64,000 bases of DNA from Streptomyces sp. NBC_01244 (GTDB taxonomy: Bacteria > Actinomycetota > Actinomycetes > Streptomycetales > Streptomycetaceae): NCBI RefSeq assembly GCF_035987325.1, contig NZ_CP108488.1:6510001-6574000 (forward strand), read 5' to 3'. The notes below the pieces were generated by a model that did no database searches, was not told the origin of the DNA, and worked only from the letters and a program-made list of their open reading frames with translations. The position numbers and the translations under genes are program-made. Positions 7,347 to 16,800 of the stretch are shown piece after piece. How positions within the stretch are numbered: the stretch's first letter is position 1; each line of letters begins with the position of its first letter.

Positions 7347-7874
7347 TCAGCAGACGTTCGGGTGCGCGATGTCCAGGACGAAGCGCTCCGGGGCGTGCAG
7401 CTTGAACGAGGTGTAGGCGGGCTTGGTGTCGAAGGCGGCGCCGAAGGTGACGTACCCCTCGTAGTCGCCGGTCAGGGCGATGCCCTTCAGCTTGGGCAGG
7501 TAGATCTTGAGGAGTTTGGGCCCGCGGTAGACGTTGCGGCCCGCGTCGTCGTGTCCGGCGGCGGGGTGCAGGCGGATCTCCAGGAAGTACCGCCCGGGCA
7601 GCGGGACGGGCTTGCCGGATCCGTCGTAGATCAGCGACGGGACGCGGGTGACGGTGACCTCGGGTACGTATCCCTGCAGGTCGATGACCACGCGGTCGTA
7701 CGTGCAGTGCCCGCCCCAGCGGGCATTGACGACGAGCGGAGTGATCGTGGTGGCGGTAGTGGTGGCGGCGGCGGTCGTGGCTGCGGCGGAGGCCGGGGCG
7801 GCGAAGGCGAGCATGGCGGAGAGCAGTGCGCCCAACCCCAGTGCGGTGGCCTGCCGGCGGCGTGGACGGTTCAT
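7347..7874 (-). CDS. secreted AMIN-like domain protein
   Basis: A 175-residue exported protein. Residues 1-30 form a signal peptide (MNRPRRRQATALGLGALLSA, cleavage near APASA). An Ala/Thr-rich spacer follows, then a domain with HCTYDRVVIDLQGYVPEVTV, GRYFLEIRLHPA and FVLDIAHPNVC, the layout of the AMIN-like domain found in small actinobacterial secreted proteins. Two cysteines (in HCTYD and the final residue) could form a disulfide. The domain is thought to bind cell-surface polymers, but its role is not established. I chose the ATG at 7874, where the signal peptide begins; an in-frame start at 7913 would add 13 residues. Confidence 0.8.
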   Translation of the reverse strand: MNRPRRRQATALGLGALLSAMLAFAAPASAAATTAAATTTATTITPLVVNARWGGHCTYDRVVIDLQGYVPEVTVTRVPSLIYDGSGKPVPLPGRYFLEIRLHPAAGHDDAGRNVYRGPKLLKIYLPKLKGIALTGDYEGYVTFGAAFDTKPAYTSFKLHAPERFVLDIAHPNVC

Positions 7875-7945
7875 GGCGTCCCCTCGATTCCGAGAGACGG
7901 GGAACGGTGTCACCCGTGAAGACGCGCCCGCTACGGTCGTGGTTG

Positions 7946-7999
7946 CACCGGGTTCGCCGCGTTCGCCGGGCTCACCCGGTTGATCGCGTTTACCCGGTT
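7946..7999. repeat. six degenerate 9-bp repeats at the 3' end of the SsgA-like gene
   Basis: Six consecutive 9-bp units, mostly ending in GTT on the plus strand (CACCGGGTT, CGCCGCGTT, CGCCGGGCT, CACCCGGTT, GATCGCGTT, TACCCGGTT), abut the stop codon of the SsgA-like gene exactly. On the minus strand the units begin with AAC or a one-base variant. Confidence 0.75.
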
Positions 8000-8406
8000 C
8001 AGCTGGGCAGGAGGGCGCTCAGCTCGGCGTCGAGGTCGTAGTACCGGTGCTCCTGGCCGCGCGGCACCAGCTCGGTCATCCGGCGGCACAGCTCCCGTAC
8101 GTCTTTGGCCCGGGCGGACACCACGCACGACTGCTCGCCGTTGCTGAAGGCGAGGAAGACGCGCGGCTCGGTGCCCTTCCAGCGCGGCCACACCTGTATG
8201 TCGCCCTCGCCGGTGGCGCAGATCTGGCCGTCGAGCAGCAGTTCCCGGGAGAAGACCCAGCGCGCGAGGTGCATCCCGGCACCCTCGAAGTCGAGGGAGA
8301 TCTCGTACGGCCGCTCGGTGCGGTACACGAAGACGCCCCGCACCGGGACGGGCGCGGTCGCGGCCTCGAGCCGGAGCGGCAGGACGCGGTGTTCGGTGCC
8401 GGTCAT
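7999..8406 (-). CDS. SsgA-like sporulation and cell-division regulator (SALP)
   Basis: The 135-residue protein belongs to the SsgA/SALP family, unique to morphologically complex actinomycetes. These proteins control septum placement and peptidoglycan maintenance during sporulation. Recognisable family stretches are VPVRGVFVYRTERPYEISLDF, ARWVFSRELLLDGQ, GEGDIQVWPRW and SARAKDVRELCRRM. Length is typical. The start at 8406 has GAGAGAGG upstream. Which of the paralogs (ssgA to ssgG) it matches cannot be decided by eye. It lies alone between terminators and near the sporulation-type secreted protein gene. Confidence 0.9.
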   Translation of the reverse strand: MTGTEHRVLPLRLEAATAPVPVRGVFVYRTERPYEISLDFEGAGMHLARWVFSRELLLDGQICATGEGDIQVWPRWKGTEPRVFLAFSNGEQSCVVSARAKDVRELCRRMTELVPRGQEHRYYDLDAELSALLPS

Positions 8407-8546
8407 GCGGGCGCCTCTCTCTCGGGTGGGGTCTCGCCGACGCACGCGCGACATGCCCACTCGGGCAAGCTAGCCCACCCCCGGACCGCTTTTCCGCTGC
8501 CGAAGGTCCCGTACGGCCGGGCCGCTCGGCCCTACTTCGCCCGATG

Positions 8547-8586
8547 CGCCGAGCCCCGCCCTCCGGGGGGAGGGCGGGGCTCGGCG
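8547..8586. terminator. strong hairpin terminator
   Basis: A perfect 16-bp stem (8547-8562 with 8571-8586; arm CGCCGAGCCCCGCCCT) with an 8-base loop sits downstream of the small secreted protein gene on the minus strand and upstream of the SsgA-like gene. Confidence 0.85.
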
Positions 8587-8621
8587 GACCTGTGCGACCG
8601 GGGCGGGGGCCCCGGCCGGCA

Positions 8622-8936
8622 CTACGGGAGCGGGTTGTAGATGAAGGACTCGTGCGCGTTGGACTGGCCGATCGCGGTGAAGCCCGAACCGTTGGCCTGG
8701 GCGCCGTTGTTCTGGTTCGAGGCGCCGAAGCCCGAGGCGACCTGCTGGGCGGTGGAGGAGTTCCCGAGGTTGCTGCCGCCGACCCCGCTGCCGAGGACGC
8801 CGGCGAGGGCCGCGTTCGACGCGGTCCCTGCCGCACCGGCCCCGTTGTCGGCCTGGGCGACGCCCGAGAGGAGCGCGAAGGCGAGGGGGAGCGATGCGGC
8901 GGCCGCCATCACGCGGATGCTGCGGGTGCTTGCCAT
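8622..8936 (-). CDS. small Asn/Gly-rich secreted protein
   Basis: A 104-residue protein with a clear signal peptide (residues 1-29, cleavage after GVAQA). The mature part is about 75 residues, rich in Gly, Ala, Asn, Ser and Gln, with loosely repeated strands such as SGFGASNQNNGAQANGSGF and TAIGQSNAHESF. It has no cysteine. I do not recognise a family. The composition resembles surface-coat or rodlin/curlin-like proteins of aerial hyphae, but that is only a compositional impression. The start has a good GGAGGAC ribosome site nine bases upstream. It has its own terminator and probably its own promoter in 8937-9156. Confidence 0.75.
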   Translation of the reverse strand: MASTRSIRVMAAAASLPLAFALLSGVAQADNGAGAAGTASNAALAGVLGSGVGGSNLGNSSTAQQVASGFGASNQNNGAQANGSGFTAIGQSNAHESFIYNPLP

Positions 8937-9129
8937 GATTCAAGTCCTCCAGATAAGCAAAACGGCTGTGGTCCAAGACGGTTGGCCGAACCGCCGGGGG
9001 TGTGGACGCGACGTCGTGTGCCCACCCTGGCGCAGGTGATCATCAAGAAACCAGCCCAGACTGCCTTGTTCCCCCTCAAGCGTGATCAACTCACCGCCAA
9101 ACCTCACATCACACCCAATCTCGAACGAA

Positions 9130-9143
9130 GTTACTGGCGTAAC
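9130..9143. promoter_or_regulatory. palindromic candidate operator
   Basis: GTTACTGGCGTAAC is a 5-bp inverted repeat around a 4-base centre in the otherwise AT-richer leader of the small secreted protein gene. The spacer 8937-9156 should contain that gene's promoter. No protein known to bind this site was recognised. Confidence 0.3.
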
Positions 9144-9156
9144 CCACCCATGCGGA

Positions 9157-9192
9157 GGCGGCCGCCCCTCCCGGATGGGAGGAGCGGCCGCC
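9157..9192 (-). terminator. terminator of the 1458-residue secreted protein gene
   Basis: A 16-bp stem with one mismatch (9157-9172 with 9177-9192, loop GGAT) lies 24 bases downstream of the stop codon. Confidence 0.75.
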
Positions 9193-9215
9193 GTCGTGCC
9201 GGAACTGCTGCCGAG

Positions 9216-12200
9216 TCAGGCTGCCGCGTCGTAACTCGGCACGGGCAGCGGCGCGGTGGCCAGGGCGGTGACGGACCAGCGCTGCGGGTCCGTCTGGTTG
9301 CAGTCCCAGAGCTGGAGCTGGATCCCGTTCGTCGTGTCACCGCCGTTCAGGTCGAGACAGCGACCGGAGACCGTGTTGTAGAGGCTGCCGTCGGCGCGGG
9401 GCAGGAACTGCTGCGCCGGGTGGTTGTGGCAGTCGACGGCCTGGATCGGCGTGCCGTTGCCGGTACCGGCGTCCTTGGCGTCCATGCACTTGCCCTGGAT
9501 GCGCACGGTGCCGTCGGCCCGGACCTCGAACTGCTGGGCGAGGCCCCCGCTGATCTCGTTGCAGTCCCAGATCTGCACCGTGCTGCCGTCGGAGGCCAGG
9601 TCCGCGCACTTGGCACCCCTCGCGGTCAGCGAGATCTTGGTGGTCGCGCCGGTGGCGGTGGGGGCGGCCGCGTAGGGGTAGGCGGCGAAGTTGCTGATGC
9701 CGCCGACGAAGGTGCCGAAGTAGTCCGGCTGCCCGTTGACCTTGTACCGGCCCAGGACCAGCGGTCCGGTCGGCGCCGGACTGGCGGCGGCCGCGTGGTT
9801 GCCGCTCGCGGCGAGGACGCCGTTGACGTACAGACTCATCAGGCCGGTCTCGGCGTTGTAGACGGCGGACAGACGGGTCCAGGTGTTCGCCTGGAACCGG
9901 GCCGCGTCGTTGACCTTGTCGGACCAGTCGTACGCCCAGCCGTCCACGTCGCCCCTGGCCATGGCGAACCTCCAGGAGGAGGTGGCCGCGTCGGCGTAGA
10001 GGGTGAAGGCACTGTTGCGCGTGTTGTCCTGGCTCGCGATCAGGCCGCCGTTCGGGCCGGCCTTGGCCCAGGTGCTGAGGGTGAAGCTCTTGCGGGTGTC
10101 GATGGAAGCACCGGTGGCGGTGATCGTCGCCTGGGCACCGTTGAACGCCGCGTACGAGGTGCTACGGCCGTCGATGGTCTCGGCGGCGGGGAAGGTGACG
10201 CCCGCGATGGTGGCGGGGGTCTTGTTGCCGTCGGCGCTGGGGGTCTTGCCTGCGGTCGCCGTGTTCAGCTTCCACTGGTGGGTGGGGGTGTTGAGGTTGC
10301 CCTGGAGGGTGAAGGTGGGGGCGATGCCGGTGACGGTGGGGTAGAGGATGCTCGTGCCGTTGGGGGCGATGCCCACGCCGTTGAACGCGACGAGCTGCTG
10401 TTCCTTGTCGACGGCCCAGAGGTCGGGGATGTTGTCGCCGGTGAGGTCGCCGTCGGAGCCGACGCGCGGGTAGCGGGCGGGGTCGATCTTGCCGGTGATG
10501 AGGCCCGCGGCGGGGTTGGTGGCGGCGGTCAGGACCGGGGCCTCGGGGGTGCCGCCGGTGATGGCGAAGGCGTGCAGGGTGCCGCCGTCGGTCTTGTTGC
10601 GGGCCCACAGGGTCGCGAAGTTGGTGCCCTTGGCGCGGCCCGGGGTGAGCAGCTCGTAGCCGTCCCACTTGGTGTCGTTGGCGGAGATCAGGATCGCCGG
10701 CGAGTCGAGCTGGTGGGTGGCGCCGGGGATGGCGAGCCACAGGCGCCCGTTCTCCACGAAGAGGAGGGAGCTCTGGGGCAGGGAGTTCGGGAGTCCGGCC
10801 TTGCTGTCTCCGGTGACGGAGCCGTAGGCGGCGATCTGGGTGACGTTGGTCCAGTTCGCGGTGGAGAAGCCGTGGGCGGCGCAGTCGATGGGGGTGAAGT
10901 CGGTCTTGGCGCAGGCGTTGGGCTTGGCGACGTTGATGGGTGCCTGGCCGTCGACGAGGCCGGTGTTGTTGTTGGTGAAGTTGTAGAGGTTGGGCTTGCC
11001 CGGTTCGTGGGCGAGGAGGTCGTCGACGTTCTTGTTGCCGAGGCTGCCGCGGTGGGTGAGCTGGATGCCGTTCCAGCCGTTGCCGCTCACGCTGGAGCGG
11101 GCGAGGGCCACGGGTGAGGCGGCGGGGTCGCCGCCGCCGTTGATCTGGCGGATGTTGCCGGCGGAGTCGGCGAGGACGACGTCGGCCTTCTTGTCACCGT
11201 TGATGTCGCCGAAGATCGGCGCGGGGCTGTTCGGGTTCGACGGGACGTAGAAGCTGTGGACGACGGGCTGGGACATGTTGCCCGCGTTGTCCTGCGTCTG
11301 GAGGTACAGGTAGTTCGTGCCCCAGGCCTGCGGGGTGAACTTCACGGTTGCCTTGCCGGCCGTGAAGGTCTTTACGATCCGGGGGTCGGAGTCGGTGCAC
11401 TTCCAGTCGGAAGCCGCCTTCACCGGGTCCGTCGTCCAGCGGGCGCAGGCCAGGCCCGAGCTACGGGTGCTGCCGTTGGTCGGGGTGTTGTCCGCACCGG
11501 CGAGGGTGAAGCTGCCCTCTTCGCCGACGCGCTTGGGGTGACCGCCGGTGGTACCGGAGGCCGGGAAGTCGGTCGAGGCCACCGACGCGGAGGGCGAACT
11601 CCGGTCGACGAAGAAGTAGCAGCGCTCGCTGTCGGCGCTCCACAGGGTGTCGTCCTGCGTGTTCGCGAACCAGTAGTACTTGTGCCCGTCCTTCAGGGCC
11701 CCGAAGTGGGCCGTGACATCACCGGAAGAGCTGTTCCAGCCGGTGTTGACGTACTGGGCGCTGCCGTTGTCGTCCTCGTCCACGAGCGCGAAGTTCGTCT
11801 GGAGCAGGCGCCCCGTGAGCGACTGGGTGAAGACCTTCACCGAGGTGTCGGAGTTGAGGCCGACCCAGCCCGGGTTGTCCCAGGGGTTCACGGCGCCGGC
11901 GGTGCGGCAGGCGGCGTAGGTGTCGGTGGCGGCGAAACCGGGGGTGGGTTCGGTGCGCGGGTTGCTGATGGTCGGACGGATGTCGTACGTGACCGTGACG
12001 CGCGGGCTGTTGCTGAACCGCTGCCGGTAGTACATGTTGCCTTCGTCGTCCGGCGCGAAACCGAACGTGAAGTGGGGCCACTTGTCGCGGGCGGCGTTCC
12101 GCATCTGGGTGGTGACGTCGTACTGGACGTCACCCGTTCCCGAGATGTTGATGCCGCCGATCTTGACGCAGTTGCCGCCCATGCGCGAGTTCTTGTCGCA

Positions 12201-13592
12201 GGGCTGGTTGTTCCACGTGGTCGGGTTGTTGATGGGACCGGTCTGATACAGGCCCATCGGCGTGGACGTGCTGGGGCTGGAGGAGGAGACGACGGTGGCG
12301 TGGAGCCGGGCGTCGAGAACCTCGGTGTCGTAGATCGTCGAACTGATCCCGACCTGGAAGTACGCGCGCTCGCGGCCCTTGCGGGTGCAGGTGGAGTACC
12401 CGCAGTAGCCGGCGGCCGGGGTGTTCTGGCCGTCCGCGGTGCCGTTGAACTCGTTGGTGTCCGGGTAGGCCTCCTGCACCTGTGACCAGGCGCGCGTGGC
12501 GTTGTTCACCGAGGGGTTGACGCCGGGGTCGATGTACCAGGGGCCGGCGCCCTGGCCGAGGAGCGAGGTGTCGGGGATCAGGTCGATGCCGGTGGCATCG
12601 GCCTTGACGCCGATGGGCTTGACGTTGGCGGTGTCGCCGGGGGCGTCTGCGCTGGAGGCGATGACCCGGTCGGCGGCGGCCGGCGCCGACGGCGGGGCGT
12701 CGGTGCCGCTCGCGGCCGCGGACTTGCCGCTCTTGCTGCTCTTGCTGCTGCCCTGCGGGGCGGACGCTGCCTCGGGGAGGGGCTTCTTCGTGGAGTCCCA
12801 CATGAAGGAGGTGGGGCTGGTGAAGCGGGCCTTGCCCTGGGCGTCGTTGAAGCTGATGTTGCCCGCGGCGTCGGCGGTGGTCTTCAGTCCCGGGGCGTCG
12901 ACACCGAGGCGGATCTTCTTCAGCGCCGGGTTCGCGGCGGCCTGCGCGGTGTGGACGATCAGGACCTGGCTCCAGCCGCCGAGCTGGGTGGCGGTCAGGC
13001 GCAGGTCGACGTCGGGCAGGACGTTCTTGTAGAGGGCGTCGTTGCCGTCGAGGACCGGCTTGGGCAGCTTGAAGGGCGTCTTGAAGGCCAGCTTCTTGCC
13101 GTCGGCCGTGGTCATCGTCGCCATCGGCCCGCTGCCGCCACCGGAGATGCTCAACGGGGAAGGAACGGCCGCCGGGGATATCGTCCCGTCGGCGTTGACC
13201 CGGAGCGTGGTGTCGATCGCCCGCCACGACCCGTTCGCCTGCTTCACCCGCTCCGGAGAGGCCGTGGCATCCGTGGTGAGCGTGCCGCCGGGGTTGGCGA
13301 ACGTCTGAGAGTCGGCAGTGGTCAGACCCTCGATCGCCACCGGCTTTCCGGTGCGCTTGGCCTGCGCCAGCGCGGCTTCCACCGCCTTCTGCTGGGCGGT
13401 GGGCTCGGCCTTGGAGGCGGGCTTCGGCACGGGACTCGGCGAGCCGGCCGCGAAGGCACTTGGAGCGGTGATCAGTCCTGCCCCCAGGGACAGCACCACG
13501 GCGCCTGCCGCGGGAAGCATCGCGGCTGCGGATGCCCGCCGACGACGGAGGGCCCCCGGCCTGGGATCAAGGGATGGAGAAGACGGCCTCAT
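9216..13592 (-). CDS. large secreted multidomain protein (DNRLRE, FG-GAP, LamG, ricin-B regions)
   Basis: A 1458-residue exported protein divergent from the RHS toxin gene. The signal peptide is residues 1-49 (LSLGAGLITAPSAFAA). A conserved N-terminal region (about 110-290; NGSWRAIDTTLRVNADGTI, NVLPDVDLRLTATQLGGW) is shared with other large actinobacterial cell-wall proteins. About 370-540 is a DNRLRE-like beta domain (WSQVQEAYPDTNEFNGT). About 790-1110 holds FG-GAP/VCBS-like repeats (FGDINGDKKADVVLAD, DGDLTGDNIPDLWAVD). About 1150-1305 is a LamG jelly-roll (FTLSTWAKAGPNGG). About 1320-1450 is a ricin-B trefoil with QIWDCN/QQF and QLWDCN/QRW repeats, expected to bind sugars. No catalytic motif is visible. 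The pairing with an RHS gene suggests a surface adhesin or accessory to toxin delivery, which is inference. Confidence 0.88.
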   Translation of the reverse strand: MRPSSPSLDPRPGALRRRRASAAAMLPAAGAVVLSLGAGLITAPSAFAAGSPSPVPKPASKAEPTAQQKAVEAALAQAKRTGKPVAIEGLTTADSQTFANPGGTLTTDATASPERVKQANGSWRAIDTTLRVNADGTISPAAVPSPLSISGGGSGPMATMTTADGKKLAFKTPFKLPKPVLDGNDALYKNVLPDVDLRLTATQLGGWSQVLIVHTAQAAANPALKKIRLGVDAPGLKTTADAAGNISFNDAQGKARFTSPTSFMWDSTKKPLPEAASAPQGSSKSSKSGKSAAASGTDAPPSAPAAADRVIASSADAPGDTANVKPIGVKADATGIDLIPDTSLLGQGAGPWYIDPGVNPSVNNATRAWSQVQEAYPDTNEFNGTADGQNTPAAGYCGYSTCTRKGRERAYFQVGISSTIYDTEVLDARLHATVVSSSSPSTSTPMGLYQTGPINNPTTWNNQPCDKNSRMGGNCVKIGGINISGTGDVQYDVTTQMRNAARDKWPHFTFGFAPDDEGNMYYRQRFSNSPRVTVTYDIRPTISNPRTEPTPGFAATDTYAACRTAGAVNPWDNPGWVGLNSDTSVKVFTQSLTGRLLQTNFALVDEDDNGSAQYVNTGWNSSSGDVTAHFGALKDGHKYYWFANTQDDTLWSADSERCYFFVDRSSPSASVASTDFPASGTTGGHPKRVGEEGSFTLAGADNTPTNGSTRSSGLACARWTTDPVKAASDWKCTDSDPRIVKTFTAGKATVKFTPQAWGTNYLYLQTQDNAGNMSQPVVHSFYVPSNPNSPAPIFGDINGDKKADVVLADSAGNIRQINGGGDPAASPVALARSSVSGNGWNGIQLTHRGSLGNKNVDDLLAHEPGKPNLYNFTNNNTGLVDGQAPINVAKPNACAKTDFTPIDCAAHGFSTANWTNVTQIAAYGSVTGDSKAGLPNSLPQSSLLFVENGRLWLAIPGATHQLDSPAILISANDTKWDGYELLTPGRAKGTNFATLWARNKTDGGTLHAFAITGGTPEAPVLTAATNPAAGLITGKIDPARYPRVGSDGDLTGDNIPDLWAVDKEQQLVAFNGVGIAPNGTSILYPTVTGIAPTFTLQGNLNTPTHQWKLNTATAGKTPSADGNKTPATIAGVTFPAAETIDGRSTSYAAFNGAQATITATGASIDTRKSFTLSTWAKAGPNGGLIASQDNTRNSAFTLYADAATSSWRFAMARGDVDGWAYDWSDKVNDAARFQANTWTRLSAVYNAETGLMSLYVNGVLAASGNHAAAASPAPTGPLVLGRYKVNGQPDYFGTFVGGISNFAAYPYAAAPTATGATTKISLTARGAKCADLASDGSTVQIWDCNEISGGLAQQFEVRADGTVRIQGKCMDAKDAGTGNGTPIQAVDCHNHPAQQFLPRADGSLYNTVSGRCLDLNGGDTTNGIQLQLWDCNQTDPQRWSVTALATAPLPVPSYDAAA

Positions 13593-13851
13593 GGGCAGAG
13601 GTCCTCGCTATGCGCGTCGGTGAACGAAGGTCACGCGCACGTTCCTTGCTGGCCGAAAGTCTGTCAAAAGAAGCGCCAGGCAATATGTCGGATTCGCGGG
13701 AATAAACATCGCGTTGGCTGGCAAGTGACATTGATCATGTAAGGGAATGCTAAAGAAAATCTGTACGAAGGAATGCCCCTCTCCTTAGGGTGCCGCTGTC
13801 CGAACTGTGTCTGAAGCGGACCTTGTCATTCCTTTTCATGGGGGGATTTTG
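13593..13851. promoter_or_regulatory. AT-rich divergent promoter region of the toxin island
   Basis: The 259-base spacer between the two divergent giant genes is much more AT-rich than its surroundings (about 13660-13790), consistent with promoters for both directions. GGGGGG at 13840-13845 is the ribosome site for the RHS gene. No operator was recognised. Confidence 0.5.
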
Positions 13852-16800
13852 TTGTCTCGTCAGGGTGGTTTGCATTCGCGTGCGCGCGCGATGCGACCAC
13901 GTGTTGCGATGGTCGCCGTGCTTGCGGTGTTCATCTCCGGCCTGGGCTTGCCCGCGGTCGAAGCGGTGGCGAAGCCGCCGAAGGTGTGGGTGCCGCCGAA
14001 TACGGCGCTCCCGCAGACCAAGCCCGTCAAGGGTTCAAATGCCAAGCCTGTCAACGCCAAGGCTCCGGCCGGCAAGGCGTGGAAGCCGGACGCGAAGGCG
14101 AAGGCCCCGTCCGGTTCGGCGACCGTTCCGCTCAATGCGGCGGGGACGTCGGCGACCGCGGGCGGCGGCAAGTCGGTTCAGGCCGGCTCTTTGCCCGTGT
14201 GGGTTGCTCCCGCCAAGGGCCCGAACCGTTCCGCAAAACTTTCGGAACTCGCCACCTCGGGTTCCGGTTCCGGTGAGGGTTCGCTTCGGGTGGAGGTGAA
14301 GGACGAGGCGAAGACGCGTGCGGCTGGTGTCGGGGGCGTCCTCGTCGCTCTGACCGATGCGGCGGGCAGCGCTGCTTCGGGCAAGGTCCAGGTTGGTTTC
14401 GACGTCTCGGCGTTGGCTAAAACCACCGGTGCCAACTGGGGCGACCGTGCGCGTGTCGTCCGCCTTCCCGACTGTGCGCTGACGACTCCTGGCGCGAAGG
14501 GCTGCACGGCCCGTACGCCGGTCGCTTCCCACAAGGACGCCTCGGGCCGTCTGGTCGCGGAGATCGACGCCCCCAAGACGAAGGCGACTGCCTTCAAGTC
14601 GGCTCCGTCGGATGCTCCGCAGATGCTGGCGTCGCAGGCGGTTGCGCTTGCGGTGGAGGCGGGTCCGTCGGGTGCGAGTGGTGACTTCACCGCGACGCCG
14701 ATTGCGCCGTCGATGTCGTGGCAGGCCGGTGCGAATGCCGCGAACTTCACCTACGGCTACACCGTCGAGGTTCCGTCCTCCATTGCCGGCGCGGGTCCGG
14801 ACGTGGGCCTGGGCTACGACTCGTCCTCCATCGATGGCCGTACGGCGTCGACGAACGCGCAGGCGTCCGGTTTCGGTGAGGGCTGGGACTGGAGTCCGGG
14901 CTCGATCTCCCGTACTTACAAGGGCTGCAAAGACGCGGGGATCGCGGAGTCGGGTGACGAGTGCTGGGCCGGGGACATCCTGTCCCTGAACCTCGCCGGC
15001 CACGCCGGCCAGATCGTCCGCGACGACACCTCGTGCGTGTATCACCTTCAGGGTGAGGACGGCACAAAGATCGAGCGGCTGACCGGGCAGCGCAACGCGG
15101 CCTGGAAGGGCGAGGGTTTCAAGGTCACCACGACCGACGGGACCCAGTACTACTTCGGCTCCAACCGCCTGCCCGGCGGGGATGGCACCGACCCGGAGGC
15201 CAAGTCGGTCTCCACGGTCCCGGTGTATTTCAACAGTGGTCAGGACAAGTGCCTGGGTGCTGAGACTCCGGCGAACGGTACGTGGCAGCAGCTGGGCTGG
15301 CAGTGGAACCTCGACTACGTCGTGGACCCGCACCAGAACCTGGTCTCCTACCGCTACGAGCAGGAAGACAACTTCTACGGGCGTGGTGGCGGCCAGAACG
15401 GCGGCACCGGCACCAACACGAAGTACCAGCGCGGCTCCTACCCGACCTGGATCGGCTACGGCCAGCGTCTGCCGGAGCAGATCACGGCGAAGGGCCTGGC
15501 GAAGCCGGCCGTCCAGATCAACATCAAGAACGCCGAACGCTGCGTCGTGATCGGGACCGTCACCTGCACGGACACCGCTCAGCGTGTGAAGGCGAACGCC
15601 GCTTCCTGGCCCGACACTCCCATCGACCAGGAATGCCCGGCCACCGGTCAGTGCCTGAACCTCTCGCCGACCTATTTCACGACGAAGAAGTTCACCCAGA
15701 TCGCCAGTCAGGTCTGGACGGGCACGGCGTGGCGCACGGTCGACTGGTACGACCTCAAGCAGTCCTTCCAGGACCCGGGTGACGGCACGTCCCCGACCTT
15801 GTGGCTCGACTCGATCCAGCGCAACGCCAGCAACAGCAAGACCGCGATCAAGCTCCCCGCGGTCCTGTTCCAGGCGACGCAGTTCCCCAACCGTGTCGAC
15901 GGCGTCGTCCGCCGCCCCGACGGTACGGACGCTTCGGCTCCGAGCTATCGGCGTCCGCGGATCCAGACGATCACCACCGAAACCGGTGGCCAGATCAATG
16001 TCGCCTACAAGGCACCGGAGTGCTCGCGTCTCGCGGGGACGATGCCGTCCTCGGAGGACGGCAACACGATGGCCTGCATGCCGGTCAAGTGGTACTTGCC
16101 CGGCCAGTCCTTCGCCGACCCCGTCAACGACTGGTTCAACAAGGTCGTCGTCCAGTCCGTCACCCAGCAGGACAAGGTCGGCGGCCAGGTCTCCACCGTC
16201 ACCGACTACGAGTACGGCGGCGGCATCGCCTGGCACCGCAACGACTCCGAGTTCGCCGACCCCAAGACCCGCACCTGGGACCAGTTCCGCGGCTTCAGCA
16301 CGGTGACGACCCGCACGGGCAGCGGCAACGCGAGCGAAGCCCCGCGAACGAAGAACGTTTCGACGTATCTCCGCGGTATGGACGGCGACGTCCTCGCCAA
16401 CGGCACCAAGCGCACCGTCAACGTCCTCGACGCACAGGGCGGGACGATCAAGGACGAAGAAGTCCTGTCCGGCTTCGTCCGCCAGACCCAGACCTACGAC
16501 CGCGACGGCGTCGACGGAACCGTCATCGGGGACGAGGTCACCACACCGTGGCTCGGCCCGGTCACCGCGACCCGCGCCCAGTCCGCCGGCATGCCGCCGA
16601 TCACGGCCCGTGCGGTGAACACCGCCAAGGTCACCACCCGGGCGAAGCTCGCCAGCGGCAGCTGGCGCACGAGCGAGCGCTCGTCGACGTACGACACCAC
16701 GCTCGTCACCCGGCCCCTCCAGGTCGACGACAACAGCGACATCTCCCGCACGGACCAGCGTCTGTGCACCACGTTCGAGTACCCGACCGGCCCGGGCGGC

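Noticed and set aside
8544..11117. 857-codon open frame on the plus strand
   Set aside because: It is antisense to the small secreted protein and the 1458-residue protein, has Gly/Val/Arg-rich composition without domains and no ribosome site: a high-GC shadow.
13807..13851. GTG at 13807 as the RHS gene start
   Set aside because: No ribosome site upstream; GGGGGG at 13840-13845 and the signal peptide point to TTG 13852 (or 13849).
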